A DNA stretch of 23,144 nucleotides from a virus: the IMG/VR virus record IMGVR_UViG_3300048837_001473, positions 1-23,144 of that record; one strand, given 5' to 3'. This document shows, piece by piece, positions 1-7,435 of the stretch. A program made the position numbers and the translations under genes. The notes beneath the pieces were generated by a model. That model searched no databases and was not told the origin of the DNA. It worked only from the letters and a program-made list of their open reading frames with translations. Every line of letters begins with the position of its first letter. Within the stretch, counting starts at the first letter, position 1.

Positions 1-43
1 TGTGGAAACCGCGTCGGCCGACCGATACAGTCCGCACCCCACT

Positions 44-126
44 GGGCGTGTACCGAAGTGGCCAAACGGGTCAGACTGTAAATCTGATGGCTTATGCCTT
101 CGTTGGTTCGAATCCAACCGCGCCCA
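44..126 (+). tRNA. tRNA-Tyr (anticodon GTA)
   Basis: The acceptor stem 44-50 pairs with 119-125 (one G-U pair), and A126 is the discriminator base. The anticodon stem-loop has a five-pair stem with loop CTGTAAA at 76-82 and anticodon GTA at 78-80. A long variable arm around 88-101 is typical of class II tRNA-Tyr, and the T arm holds GGTTCGAATCC. CCA is not encoded: TTA follows. The last 26 bases are the att core, so integration kept this tRNA intact by supplying an identical 3' end. Confidence 0.96.
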
Positions 127-1411
127 TTAACGAGCCTCGCCGATCGGAATCTGCCGGTCGGCTCGAACAACCATGCTCACCCAGGCGGTCACCGCCAAGA
201 GGGTGTGAAGTCTGCCGGGCAGGCGAGCGCCCAGGGCGAGCATGGTCGAAGTGGGATGAGGCAGACTTCACGTTCCCATCTTCGACCATTTGGCCCTTGG
301 TTGTCAAGTCGATCCCAACGGCGGAACCAACCGCGCCCGCGATCTCGTCAGAAAGCACGTGTCCTAAAGCAGTTACGGCAGAGTGCTGGCTGTGGATATC
401 TGCGTCGTTGTAGTGCTGCATCGTCGTGGCCAGGGTGGAGTGGCCGAGCTGCAGCTTCATCGATTCGGGGTCGAGTTTGAGCTTTCCCGCGAGGGTTGGG
501 CCGAATCGGCGGAGACCGCTGTACCCGGCAGAACGCCCCCTCGCATCGAACTTCGCCACCCCGGCGGCGTCGAGGAGAAGGTCGAACTGCTCGTGGTGCA
601 GCCGCTTGAACGGCCGGTCCTCCGGGTCGATCTGGGCGAGCCGGCGTTTGAGCATCGCCGCGGTGTCGACGTCGAGCGCAACCTCCCGCTCGGCGCGCGT
701 CTTCGTATCCAGGAACACCACCCGGGGCGGATCCTCATCGAGCAGGAACGACCTCGCCCGGAGCTGCTCGGCGTGCAGCGGCCGCATCCCGCTCACCGCC
801 AGGAACCGGAGCATGCACTGGTGCTCAAACGGGGAGGCCGCGATCAGCCTGGCAACCTCGGCGGGTGTGAACGCCCGCTGCTTTTTCTTGATCCACCGGA
901 CCTTCGGGAGGTTGGCTGCGGGGTTCCGGCGGATGCGCTCCGTCTGCACCGCCCAGTCAAAGAACGCGTGCAGGTAGGACTGATAGGTCGTGATGCTCTT
1001 GCCCGAGCACTTCTTCCGGTCTGTCCCGTCGTGGAGGGAGGCGAAGTACTCGCACACGTGATCGTTCGTTATGTCGCCGAGCGCTGCGGCGCCCGCGAGC
1101 GTTCCGACCTCGCGCACCAGCCGGAGGACCTGCCGCTGCGTCGCGACCGCCATCCCGCCGACGTGCGCGGTCTGCCACGCGCGGAGATCCTCCTCGAGCG
1201 CGCGACGGTCCACGCGCTCGGCTCCGGTGCCGGCATCGAGGTCATTCGATTGTGCAGACTTCACGCCCCCAGAGTGCCGGCCCGGCTCGACCAGGTCAAG
1301 CAGAATCCGCCCAATCGTCACGACCGCTTCGGCGAGACGCTCTGCCGCGTCCTGCCGCGAGAAACTATCGGGCGTTGACGGACCGACATCCTTGCCCACG
1401 AGTCTGAGCAT
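92..1411 (-). CDS. int: Tyrosine recombinase (phage integrase)
   Basis: The product (439 aa) is a site-specific recombinase of the lambda integrase family, expected to join and excise the element at the tRNA-Tyr att sites. A SAM-like core-binding domain spans about residues 65-160, followed by the catalytic domain. Visible catalytic residues are R210 (SGMRPLHAEQL), K237 (DTKTRAERE), R301 (SGLRR), H324 (LGHSTLATT) and nucleophile Y334 (QHYNDAD). The box II histidine (usual HxLR) is Ser298 here. The ATG at 1411 has GGAG seven bases upstream; the frame is open further upstream but without family-like sequence. About 80 residues follow the catalytic region, low in complexity and ending inside the tRNA as GAVGFEPTKA. 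That tail is unusually long, and its last part is encoded by the att core. Confidence 0.93.
   Translation of the reverse strand: MLRLVGKDVGPSTPDSFSRQDAAERLAEAVVTIGRILLDLVEPGRHSGGVKSAQSNDLDAGTGAERVDRRALEEDLRAWQTAHVGGMAVATQRQVLRLVREVGTLAGAAALGDITNDHVCEYFASLHDGTDRKKCSGKSITTYQSYLHAFFDWAVQTERIRRNPAANLPKVRWIKKKQRAFTPAEVARLIAASPFEHQCMLRFLAVSGMRPLHAEQLRARSFLLDEDPPRVVFLDTKTRAEREVALDVDTAAMLKRRLAQIDPEDRPFKRLHHEQFDLLLDAAGVAKFDARGRSAGYSGLRRFGPTLAGKLKLDPESMKLQLGHSTLATTMQHYNDADIHSQHSAVTALGHVLSDEIAGAVGSAVGIDLTTKGQMVEDGNVKSASSHFDHARPGRSPARQTSHPLGGDRLGEHGCSSRPADSDRRGSLMGAVGFEPTKA
101..126. repeat. attL core (tRNA-side)
   Basis: This 26-bp stretch from CGTTGGTTCGAA to CGCGCCCA is repeated exactly at 23041-23066. 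The bases flanking the two copies differ (T100 against C23040, T127 against C23067), so the identity is exactly 26 bp. It covers the T arm and the 3' acceptor strand of tRNA-Tyr, a common target of tyrosine integrases. Its antisense strand also encodes part of the C-terminus of the integrase. Confidence 0.95.
205..289. repeat. Inverted repeats between att core and int body
   Basis: GTGAAGTCTGCC (205-216) is repeated inverted as GGCAGACTTCAC (260-271). Overlapping it, ATGGTCGAAGTGGGA (242-256) pairs with 274-289 with one inserted base. The same 11-bp core GCAGACTTCAC recurs at 1254-1264 near the 5' end of int. The positions close to attL suggest arm-type integrase or accessory-factor sites, or a transcription-ending hairpin. 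This is inference from symmetry only. Confidence 0.5.
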
Positions 1412-1626
1412 GCCGCGTCTCCGAGTTGCCCTTACCCCCGAGTGAGGAGTCGCGGCCGTGCGCGGGGAAGCCCGCGTCTTGCGGGCCGAACCTTCACACA
1501 CCCTTACCACCGGCCGATGTGAACGGTTCGCCGTGGTGGCGCACGGCCACCGCGCTGTTCGAACACAGACCGAGCCATCGCCAAACACTGAGAGAACCGG
1601 GAGCCCGTGCCCCGGCCGGGAGCGTC
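1412..1626. promoter_or_regulatory. Divergent control region int / HTH gene
   Basis: These 215 bp separate the leftward int gene from the rightward HTH gene, so promoters for both must lie here or nearby. A hairpin, GCCCGC-gtctt-GCGGGC, occupies 1470-1486. The rightward frame is open from 1426 but looks non-coding (Pro/Arg-rich) before the ATG at 1627. I see no convincing -10/-35 pair. Repressor operators would be expected here by analogy with lysogeny control regions. Confidence 0.4.
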
Positions 1627-1842
1627 ATGCCTCAACCGATCGACCTACGCGAACTCCTCCGCCCCCACATCGTTGACCGCGGGATCCGCGCGACCGCCCG
1701 CTCCGCCGGCATCGACCACTCAAGCCTGGTCGCCTGGATGAAGGGCCGGCGGGAGATCTCGGCCACCACTCTCCAGGAGCTGATCAATGTCCTCGGCATC
1801 CGCATCACCGTCCACCAAACGCAGCAAGCCCAGGAAGAGTGA
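1627..1842 (+). CDS. Small helix-turn-helix DNA-binding protein
   Basis: The product is 71 aa and resembles the Cro/CI-type helix-turn-helix family. RGIRATARSAGIDHSSLVAW (about residues 18-37) gives the two helices of the motif, followed by MKGRREISATTLQELINVLG, the usual third and fourth helices. The ATG at 1627 follows GGGAG in CCGGGAGCGTC. It overlaps the methyltransferase gene by 56 bp, so the two are probably co-translated. It stands divergent to int, a position typical of an element regulator. Its targets cannot be read from the sequence. Confidence 0.8.
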   Translation: MPQPIDLRELLRPHIVDRGIRATARSAGIDHSSLVAWMKGRREISATTLQELINVLGIRITVHQTQQAQEE

Positions 1843-3223
1843 TGCGCTCGCGTACATCGCCGCGCCACTCCGCCCCCACGCGGCGCCGGTCGATGAGCTC
1901 AATGCCGACCCGTCGAACCTGAGGGTGCACGGGGAGCGGTCGATCGCCGCCATCAAGGCCAGCCTCGCGAGGTTCGGTCAACGCAAGCCGATTGTCGTCG
2001 ACGCCGCGGGTGTGACCATCGCGGGCGCTGGCACGCTCGAGGCGGCGCGGCAGCTGGGCTGGAGCCACATCGCCGCGATGCGCTTCGAGGACCTCTCTGG
2101 CTCTGAGCGGACTGCGTTCGCCATCGCCGACAACCGGACGGCCGAACTCAGTGAGTGGGACAACGACGCCCTGCACGCATCCATCGGGACGTTCGATCCT
2201 GAACTGCTCAATGCAGCGGGATACACGCAAGAGGAGCTCGCGGTGCTCCTCGGTGACGCGCAGGAAGTTGAACAGGACGAGATCCCCGAGCCGCTCCCCG
2301 ATGCAGTTACTCGCCGCGGGGATCTGTGGATCCTGGGAGAGCAGCGGCTGCTCTGTGGGGACTGCACGGATGCGGCGGACATTCAACGCCTCATGGCCGG
2401 CGAGCTCGCTGAGATTGTTGTGACGGATCCGCCCTACCTGGTCGACTATGACGGCACGAACCATGCGAGAGGGAAGGGGAAGAATCGCGAAGGCGGGAAG
2501 GACTGGAGCGGCACCTACGGGTTCGATTGGGATGACGCCGAAAAGAACTCCGACCTCTACGACCGCTTCGTCGCAGCCGCAATGTCGCATGCGCTGCAGG
2601 AGCACGCCCCGTGGTACCAGTGGTATGCGAGCTCCCGGCACAGCCTGGTGGAAGCCGCGTGGATCAAAGCCGGGATCCTGCCGCACGCGCAGATCGTCTG
2701 GGTGAAGCCCGTGGGGGTGCTCACTCGGACCTGGTACAGCTGGCGACACGAGCCCTGCCTGGTGGGCTTCAAGCCCGCGAAGTTGCCCAAGAAGCTCAAA
2801 GACGCTCCGCTGATGTGGGAGCACGAGCCGTGCTTGATGGGGTGGAAGAAGGGGAACAAGCCCGATCGCGTCGAGGGCCAGCCTTACCTCTCAACGGTGT
2901 GGCAGCTCGATGGCTTCCGCGGGCCTGATCGCCCCGACCACCCGACACCCAAGCCGCTGGAGGTCTACGCCATCCCGTATCGCCAGCACACGCGGCCTGG
3001 CGACGTCGTCTATGAGCCGTTCTCCGGATCCGGCACGGCCATCATCGTGGCCGAGCAGATGCAGCGGTGCTGCCGCGCGCTCGAGCTGCAGCCGGTGTAC
3101 ATCGACGTCGCGGTCCGGCGGTGGCAGAAGCTCACCGGGAAGGCTGCGACGCTCGAGGGCGACGGGCGTTCTTGGGCTGCGGTTGCTAAGGACCGCAAGG
3201 TCAAGACTTCGCCTTCGGCTTAA
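1787..3223 (+). CDS. ParB-domain / DNA methyltransferase fusion
   Basis: The product is 478 aa. Residues about 33-125 form a ParB/sulfiredoxin-like nuclease-fold domain (VDELNADPSNLRVHG, then VTIAGAGTLEAARQLG). The C-terminal part is an SAM-dependent amino-methyltransferase of the beta group: catalytic DPPY at 214-217, HPTPKP before the SAM-binding FSGSGT at 412-417. It should methylate adenine N6 or cytosine N4 in DNA; such orphan phage enzymes often protect element DNA or modulate promoters. The start at 1787 has AGGAG eight bases upstream. No restriction endonuclease gene is seen nearby. The segment HEPCLVGFK and HEPCLMGWK appears twice about 26 residues apart, which suggests an internal duplication. 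Family assignment is firm; the methylated site is unknown. Confidence 0.93.
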   Translation: MSSASASPSTKRSKPRKSDALAYIAAPLRPHAAPVDELNADPSNLRVHGERSIAAIKASLARFGQRKPIVVDAAGVTIAGAGTLEAARQLGWSHIAAMRFEDLSGSERTAFAIADNRTAELSEWDNDALHASIGTFDPELLNAAGYTQEELAVLLGDAQEVEQDEIPEPLPDAVTRRGDLWILGEQRLLCGDCTDAADIQRLMAGELAEIVVTDPPYLVDYDGTNHARGKGKNREGGKDWSGTYGFDWDDAEKNSDLYDRFVAAAMSHALQEHAPWYQWYASSRHSLVEAAWIKAGILPHAQIVWVKPVGVLTRTWYSWRHEPCLVGFKPAKLPKKLKDAPLMWEHEPCLMGWKKGNKPDRVEGQPYLSTVWQLDGFRGPDRPDHPTPKPLEVYAIPYRQHTRPGDVVYEPFSGSGTAIIVAEQMQRCCRALELQPVYIDVAVRRWQKLTGKAATLEGDGRSWAAVAKDRKVKTSPSA

Positions 3224-3593
3224 ACGCCACCTCAGGAACGCGGAATGGATCAACGAATGCTGGCTTGGCGTCCGCGTTTCGGCCTGGGGCGGATCGCGTC
3301 CGCTCCAAGATCGCCCGGGCACTGGTTATGAACGCCACCTCATCGCTGCTGAGAGCGCCCTGGGAGGGAGTGATCCGCTCTGCCGCGATATCTGCGAGCA
3401 GGGCGACAAACGTCATCGTTCGGAACTGCGTCGTGGCCGCGATGGCATCCATAGTCGCGGTGGCCAAGTCGACGGCATCGTTGCGAACGTCATATGCCAA
3501 CGTCCGGTCGCGGCTGAAAGTCGACCGCTCTGGTTCATCGGCGTCCTCTTCACGGATCGACGTTTCGAGCGACAGTTTGAATCGTTTGAGCAT
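3201..3593 (-). CDS. Hypothetical protein
   Basis: The product is 130 aa: an N-terminal charged part (MLKRFKLSLETSIREEDADE), a likely helical middle (VDLATATMDAIAATTQF) and a basic C-terminus (FKPKAKS). No family is recognised. Its stop overlaps the end of the convergent methyltransferase gene by 23 bp. It starts 16 bp after the stop of the 109-aa gene upstream, with only a weak AGG before the ATG, so it is probably the second gene of a two-gene unit. Composition is ordinary for a soluble protein and argues against a shadow frame. Confidence 0.65.
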   Translation of the reverse strand: MLKRFKLSLETSIREEDADEPERSTFSRDRTLAYDVRNDAVDLATATMDAIAATTQFRTMTFVALLADIAAERITPSQGALSSDEVAFITSARAILERTRSAPGRNADAKPAFVDPFRVPEVAFKPKAKS

Positions 3594-3609
3594 GGCGGAA
3601 GCCTAGACC

Positions 3610-3939
3610 TCAGCGACCGAACACCGCCTCGGCCAGCCCCGCGCACAGCAGGTCAACCAGCTTCTGGTCGTAATGCGACTTCGCCATCCGGTCCCAGCCA
3701 CGGTCATAGGACACCGTGACCTCGCCGCGGCGGCGGATGCAGAGCTTGGAGATGCGGCTGCCGTCGAGGTCGTAGCCCTCAGGCGAGGTCTCGGGGAACA
3801 CCAGCGCCTCGAACGTGACGTCCTGCCCCACCTTCCCCCAGACCCACGTGCCGCCGCAGTGACGGTCCCGCTTCTTTGTCAGCGGCATCAGACCGATGAT
3901 CGCCGCCTCGCTGCCATGATTCTTCGTCGCCGTTGTCAT
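3610..3939 (-). CDS. Hypothetical phage protein (DUF7678-like)
   Basis: The product is 109 aa. The ATG at 3939 is set by AAGGAG eight bases upstream; the longer open frame lacks a ribosome site. The middle reads CGGTWVWGKVGQDVTFEALV, then GSRISKLCIRRRG and VSYDRGWD. This resembles short phage proteins with a W-x-G, RISKL and YDRGWD signature, a family I recall as DUF7678; the match is from memory. It lies upstream of the 130-aa gene and may be co-transcribed with it. The sequence CTATACGGG just before the ribosome site could hold a -10 element. Function is unknown. Confidence 0.75.
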   Translation of the reverse strand: MTTATKNHGSEAAIIGLMPLTKKRDRHCGGTWVWGKVGQDVTFEALVFPETSPEGYDLDGSRISKLCIRRRGEVTVSYDRGWDRMAKSHYDQKLVDLLCAGLAEAVFGR

Positions 3940-4076
3940 ACCGGTGCTCCTTCCCCGTATAGAGCCATAGACGGGGCGGGAGTGCAAGGGGATTCTGGCC
4001 GGATTCCGCTTCTTAGCACTTGGAGCCGAGATGGTCCCGAACACCCGGCCCATGGTGCTTGAACGACCACCGACGA

Positions 4077-4105
4077 TTGACAGACTGCCAAACGTGGGAT
4101 AACTC
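4077..4105 (+). promoter_or_regulatory. Sigma70-like promoter, possibly leaderless
   Basis: A perfect -35 TTGACA (4077-4082) is followed by a 17-bp spacer and a partial -10 TAACTC (4100-4105). The ATG of the 63-aa gene is at 4112, only six bases past the -10 box. A transcript starting at the usual distance would begin at or next to the ATG, which suggests a leaderless message. No Shine-Dalgarno sequence precedes the ATG, in agreement. The -10 is weak, so this is a prediction. Confidence 0.5.
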
Positions 4106-4111
4106 TTCTAC

Positions 4112-4303
4112 ATGAAGCTCACCATTGAACTCACGAAGGCGGAGTACGCGTCCCTTGCTGCGAAGGCTGAAGCTGAAGGGTCCGCTCGCCTGGATGAGTG
4201 GGCCCGTCGCCGTCTGCTGGAAGCGGTGCCGGCGAAGCCGGTTTGCCCCGCAAAGGTCATCAGGCGATTCAGGAGCACGACTCCGGGTGCAGGCGAGTAC
4301 TAA
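4112..4303 (+). CDS. Small hypothetical protein, RHH-like
   Basis: The product is 63 aa, beginning MKLTIELTKAEYASLAAKAE and continuing GSARLDEWARRRLLEAV. A short beta-strand-like start followed by two amphipathic helices resembles ribbon-helix-helix or antitoxin-type DNA-binding proteins, but no family is certain. It has its own promoter candidate at 4077-4105 and no clear ribosome site. It converges on the HIRAN gene with a 4-bp overlap. As one of the few rightward genes it may be expressed in the lysogen. Confidence 0.55.
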   Translation: MKLTIELTKAEYASLAAKAEAEGSARLDEWARRRLLEAVPAKPVCPAKVIRRFRSTTPGAGEY

Positions 4304-4848
4304 GACCTCGTTTCACGCGGCGTCGAGATCTGGATCACAGCTCCGACAGAGGACTCGCCGTGGAGCAGTTTCACGACCTGCGCCGGGTGTGGGTGTCCGG
4401 CGTCCATCTTCGGCGCGAGTTCCGACGCCAGGTCCCGATCGAGATAGCCGATCTGCCGATGCCGCACATCCAGGACTGCCACGGCGTTCCGGTCGTGTGG
4501 GTTGGTGGGCTCTCGCACCAGGTGCGCAGGGTCTCCCACGCGGAGCTTGCGGATGTACTTCTGCCTCGATGACCCGTCACAGTTCTCGTGCTTCACGCCG
4601 ACGACGGCCGCGGTGAAGTCACGGTAGTTCTCCAGGCTCGGACCTACCGCCATGGAGCTCGCCGCCGAGGCTCTCGCATCCAGCGAGATCCACACGCCGG
4701 CCACGCCGAGCGCGACAACGCCCAGCGACCCGCACAGCCCCGGCAAGCTGCCATACTCGAAGAGCGCCCAGATGGCGAGCCACACGCCCGCCAAGGCGAG
4801 CAGGGCGCCCACCGCGCCCGCGTAGATTCGTCGTAGCAGGGGCCTCAC
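4300..4848 (-). CDS. Membrane-anchored HIRAN-domain protein
   Basis: The product is 182 aa with a GTG start at 4848 that overlaps the TGA of the upstream gene (GTGA), so translation is probably coupled. Two hydrophobic segments lie at about residues 10-30 and 34-56. The rest is a HIRAN domain (about 80-170) with the hallmark LVREPTNPHDRNAVAV and RQIGYLDRDLASELAP. HIRAN domains are known in HLTF/Rad5 helicases, where they bind DNA 3' ends, and in small stand-alone phage or bacterial proteins. A membrane-tethered HIRAN protein is unusual. Together with its exported partner it may act at the envelope against incoming DNA; that role is inference. Confidence 0.82.
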   Translation of the reverse strand: MRPLLRRIYAGAVGALLALAGVWLAIWALFEYGSLPGLCGSLGVVALGVAGVWISLDARASAASSMAVGPSLENYRDFTAAVVGVKHENCDGSSRQKYIRKLRVGDPAHLVREPTNPHDRNAVAVLDVRHRQIGYLDRDLASELAPKMDAGHPHPAQVVKLLHGESSVGAVIQISTPRETRS

Positions 4849-5756
4849 TTGGGGAGCCCCGGAACCATCGGCCTCGGCGTGATGTCTTCGGGCAACCACT
4901 CAACGATGACGGTCGGCTTTCCGTCTTCACCCTTTGGGCCCGTCGCGCGCGTCTGCCGCCACTGAGTGAGTTTCGCATTGCCGGCGAGTATGGCGGCGGC
5001 GAGCTCCTCCGCAGCAACCTCCGTCGAGCGGGTGATTCGTACCGGTGTGATGACGCTGAAGGAGCGGACCGTCCGCCGCGCCCCAAGCGCGTTGGCGTAG
5101 ACGTACGGCTCGGCGTCGAGCTCGGCGTAGATCCCGCGGTGCTCGTCCCCGTCGACTCCCGGGGCAAACCCACGCAGGCGGACCGGCTCCTCGATCTCGA
5201 CCATGGCCCGGTCGCTCACCCGCTGCTTGGCGAACTGATTCCATACGAAGCCGGTCACCAGTGCCTCCTGCTCCGAGAGCGCCTGAATCACCTTGACCTT
5301 GGCAAACAAAGGCTCGGCGGGCTCAAGCGTGTTACCGAGTCGCGCCTCGGCCGATTGCGCTTGGACAAGCTCTTCGAAGTTGTGCCCATCCCACGCACGC
5401 GCGAACGCGAGGCGGTGGACCTTGAAGCGGCTGCTGGGCGGCGGAACCGGACCAGGCCGTGACTGGGTCGGCGGCGCGACCCTTGGGCGAGGTATTCCGA
5501 GGAGGTCGACCTCGCGATCATCTTCGGCCCCGAGGGGTGTCCTTGCTGTCAGAAGCGCCTCAAGCTGGCGGTACTTCTTCAGAATGGTGAGATCCCAGAG
5601 CCGGCCCGTGCTCACTTCGCGGACGAAGTTGGGCGCGGCCTTCTCGATTGCAATGCGGTCAGCGCTTGAGAAACGATCGAGAGCTGATTCGGGCTCCGCT
5701 GCCACGGCGACGGTGCACGCGAGCCAGGCCGCGGCGGCGAGGACAATCCTGAACAT
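4845..5756 (-). CDS. Exported protein of unknown function
   Basis: The product is 303 aa. The ATG at 5756 follows GGAGG at six bases. The N-terminus (MFRIVLAAAAWLACTVAVAA) is a signal peptide with an AVA-A/EP cleavage site near residue 20; Cys14 does not sit in a good lipobox. A mature N-terminal helical part is followed by a proline-rich linker (about 95-115, APPTQSRPGPVPPPSS) and a beta-rich C-terminal half. No family is recognised. It is the first gene of a two-gene unit with the HIRAN protein. A possible promoter upstream (TTGAAC, 16 bp, TAGGCT) would permit expression apart from the tail operon, as for a prophage cargo gene. Confidence 0.8.
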   Translation of the reverse strand: MFRIVLAAAAWLACTVAVAAEPESALDRFSSADRIAIEKAAPNFVREVSTGRLWDLTILKKYRQLEALLTARTPLGAEDDREVDLLGIPRPRVAPPTQSRPGPVPPPSSRFKVHRLAFARAWDGHNFEELVQAQSAEARLGNTLEPAEPLFAKVKVIQALSEQEALVTGFVWNQFAKQRVSDRAMVEIEEPVRLRGFAPGVDGDEHRGIYAELDAEPYVYANALGARRTVRSFSVITPVRITRSTEVAAEELAAAILAGNAKLTQWRQTRATGPKGEDGKPTVIVEWLPEDITPRPMVPGLPK

Positions 5757-5829
5757 GAGAACCTCCGGGGAAGTCCTCAAGCCTACCAGATATGAGGCGG
5801 CGTTCAACCCTCTTGGGGGGCGGATCCGG

Positions 5830-6321
5830 TTATCGGGGGCTGCGGCGCCACGCGCAGACTTTGCGGAACTGACCGGCCCACGCGGCCGCTTTCGCACTCG
5901 TGAGGACCAGCCGATCCCGGATCCCCAGAAACGCCACAACACAGCCGCATCCCGGGTATTCGCCGTTCGCGCCCCAGTGTCGTTTGAACGACCGCCAGGC
6001 CGCGCGCAGCCCGAGGCGGAGTCTGATCCCCTTGGGGACGCCCTGGCGTGCCAGGAGGCCGATGCGGACGATCCCCGCCTGGTCTGGCCACCGGCCAGCC
6101 CAGCACGTCTGCCCTGGATCCTGTCTCGCCTTCGTGGTCTCAGATGATTCGACCCCGAGCGCGCAGGAGCGGCGGAACGGGCAGGTGATGCACATGGCCT
6201 TCCGGGCCCGGTCGATCTTCAGCACGCTCAGGCTCACCCGCACGCCGTGCCCATCGGACCGCCGAGGAACCAGGTCCTCGATCGGCTTCCCGCACGGCTT
6301 GGCCTTGTCGCCGCATCCCAT
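5830..6321 (-). CDS. Cysteine-containing hypothetical protein at end of tail operon
   Basis: The product is 163 aa. The ATG at 6321 follows AGGA at eight bases and comes ten bases after the stop of the preceding gene; an ATG at 6348 would overlap that gene and lacks a good site. The N-terminal half has paired cysteines (MGCGDKAKPCG, AMCITCPFRRSC) of metal-site type, the C-terminal half more (YPGCGCVVAF). No family is recognised. As the last gene of the leftward operon, next to tail genes, it may be a tail-tip or lysis-related protein, but nothing shows this directly. Confidence 0.7.
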   Translation of the reverse strand: MGCGDKAKPCGKPIEDLVPRRSDGHGVRVSLSVLKIDRARKAMCITCPFRRSCALGVESSETTKARQDPGQTCWAGRWPDQAGIVRIGLLARQGVPKGIRLRLGLRAAWRSFKRHWGANGEYPGCGCVVAFLGIRDRLVLTSAKAAAWAGQFRKVCAWRRSPR

Positions 6322-6331
6322 GATCGCGTTC

Positions 6332-7435
6332 CTACAGGTTCTCGACATACGCGCACTGAGCGCACAGCCGCAGTGTCATCTCATCGCTCGCGGGCGTGAA
6401 GGTGTACTCGATGGTGTCCACGCGCTTCTGGTACTCCTGGCAGCATCCGCCGGCGGAGTAGCCGCCCTGGGTCCAGATCTCCTCCGTGACGACGTAGCGG
6501 TAGAAGGTGCAATCGCCCTCAAGCTCGGTTCGGGTCCGGATCCGCGAGTAGCAGTCCCCGTTGACGTCAAACGGGCCGGTGTCGTCGTCGGTCGTTTGGA
6601 GCGGGATCGTGCTCGGCGGCGGGACGCTGAGCACCCCCGCGGGGTTCCATGTGCCGGCTGCGCTGTTGGGCTCGCCACAGCACGCGTACGACACGGGCGC
6701 CGGGGGCTGGAGCCCGGTCTTCTGAGTCGTGACGCGCGATCGGATCGGCACCGCCTTGGTGCAGGACTGCTCGATGATCGGGTCGTACTCGGCGTCGAGC
6801 TCGTCTTGATCGATCTCTTCCTCGTACTCAAAGAACACGCACGCGCGGCTCTCGATGCAGTCGGCATCGACACACCCGGTGGGGGCGTCGGCCGCGCCAA
6901 AGAGCGTGCGCGCGACCTCGGACACGATCGTGCGGCGGTAGGTGAACGTCCAGGGCGCCGGCCCGTCTGAGAGATCCCACCGGCTCATGCAGCAATCGGA
7001 CTTACCCTCGATGTCGACGGAGCGGCACAGGCACGCGCAGTTATTCTCCGGGGCATCGCATTCTTCGCTCGTGCACCCCTCCTCCTCGCATTCAAGGCTG
7101 GTGTCGGTGATGAGCTCTTCCTGGATCTCGGTGGAGAGCTTGCTGACCAGCGTGACCGAGCCGGGGATGGTGCCGTAGCAGCGGCCGCCGTACTGAAACA
7201 CCACAGGGGTCTTGATCTGCCCGAAGGTCAGCTTCGCGCCCTCGCACTTGGATTCGACGCACAGCCACAGCGGGGCGATCAGGGTGTTGCAGTTCTTGTC
7301 GAGCTCCTGCCAGCACGGCTCGGCCCGAATGGCGTATTCACAGGTGCCGCAGCACACGCACCGCTCCACCTCCCGAAGCGGGTTCATCAGAACCGCTCCG
7401 GTTACTGGGTCCTTTCTCGGCGAGCCCCCGGCCAT
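6332..7435 (-). CDS. Cysteine-rich tail-region protein
   Basis: The product is 367 aa. The ATG at 7435 overlaps the previous stop in TGATG. It contains about 29 cysteines, many in pairs or clusters (ERCVCCGTCEYA, NNCACLCRS, SDCCMS, AGGCCQEYQ, RLCAQCAYV). Runs of beta-type sequence between the clusters suggest a disulfide- or metal-stabilised fibre or tip. Its place after the tape measure and three further tail genes is where siphoviruses keep tail-tip and receptor-binding genes, so a host-recognition role is likely but inferred. No family is recognised. Confidence 0.8.
   Translation of the reverse strand: MAGGSPRKDPVTGAVLMNPLREVERCVCCGTCEYAIRAEPCWQELDKNCNTLIAPLWLCVESKCEGAKLTFGQIKTPVVFQYGGRCYGTIPGSVTLVSKLSTEIQEELITDTSLECEEEGCTSEECDAPENNCACLCRSVDIEGKSDCCMSRWDLSDGPAPWTFTYRRTIVSEVARTLFGAADAPTGCVDADCIESRACVFFEYEEEIDQDELDAEYDPIIEQSCTKAVPIRSRVTTQKTGLQPPAPVSYACCGEPNSAAGTWNPAGVLSVPPPSTIPLQTTDDDTGPFDVNGDCYSRIRTRTELEGDCTFYRYVVTEEIWTQGGYSAGGCCQEYQKRVDTIEYTFTPASDEMTLRLCAQCAYVENL

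Noticed and set aside
1-43. Promoter for tRNA-Tyr (TACAGT at 26-31)
   Set aside because: The -10-like match is weak and no -35 fits at the right distance within the window.
383-1378. Long rightward open frame opposite int
   Set aside because: It runs antisense to the recombinase with its catalytic motifs; composition and lack of any domain mark it as a shadow.
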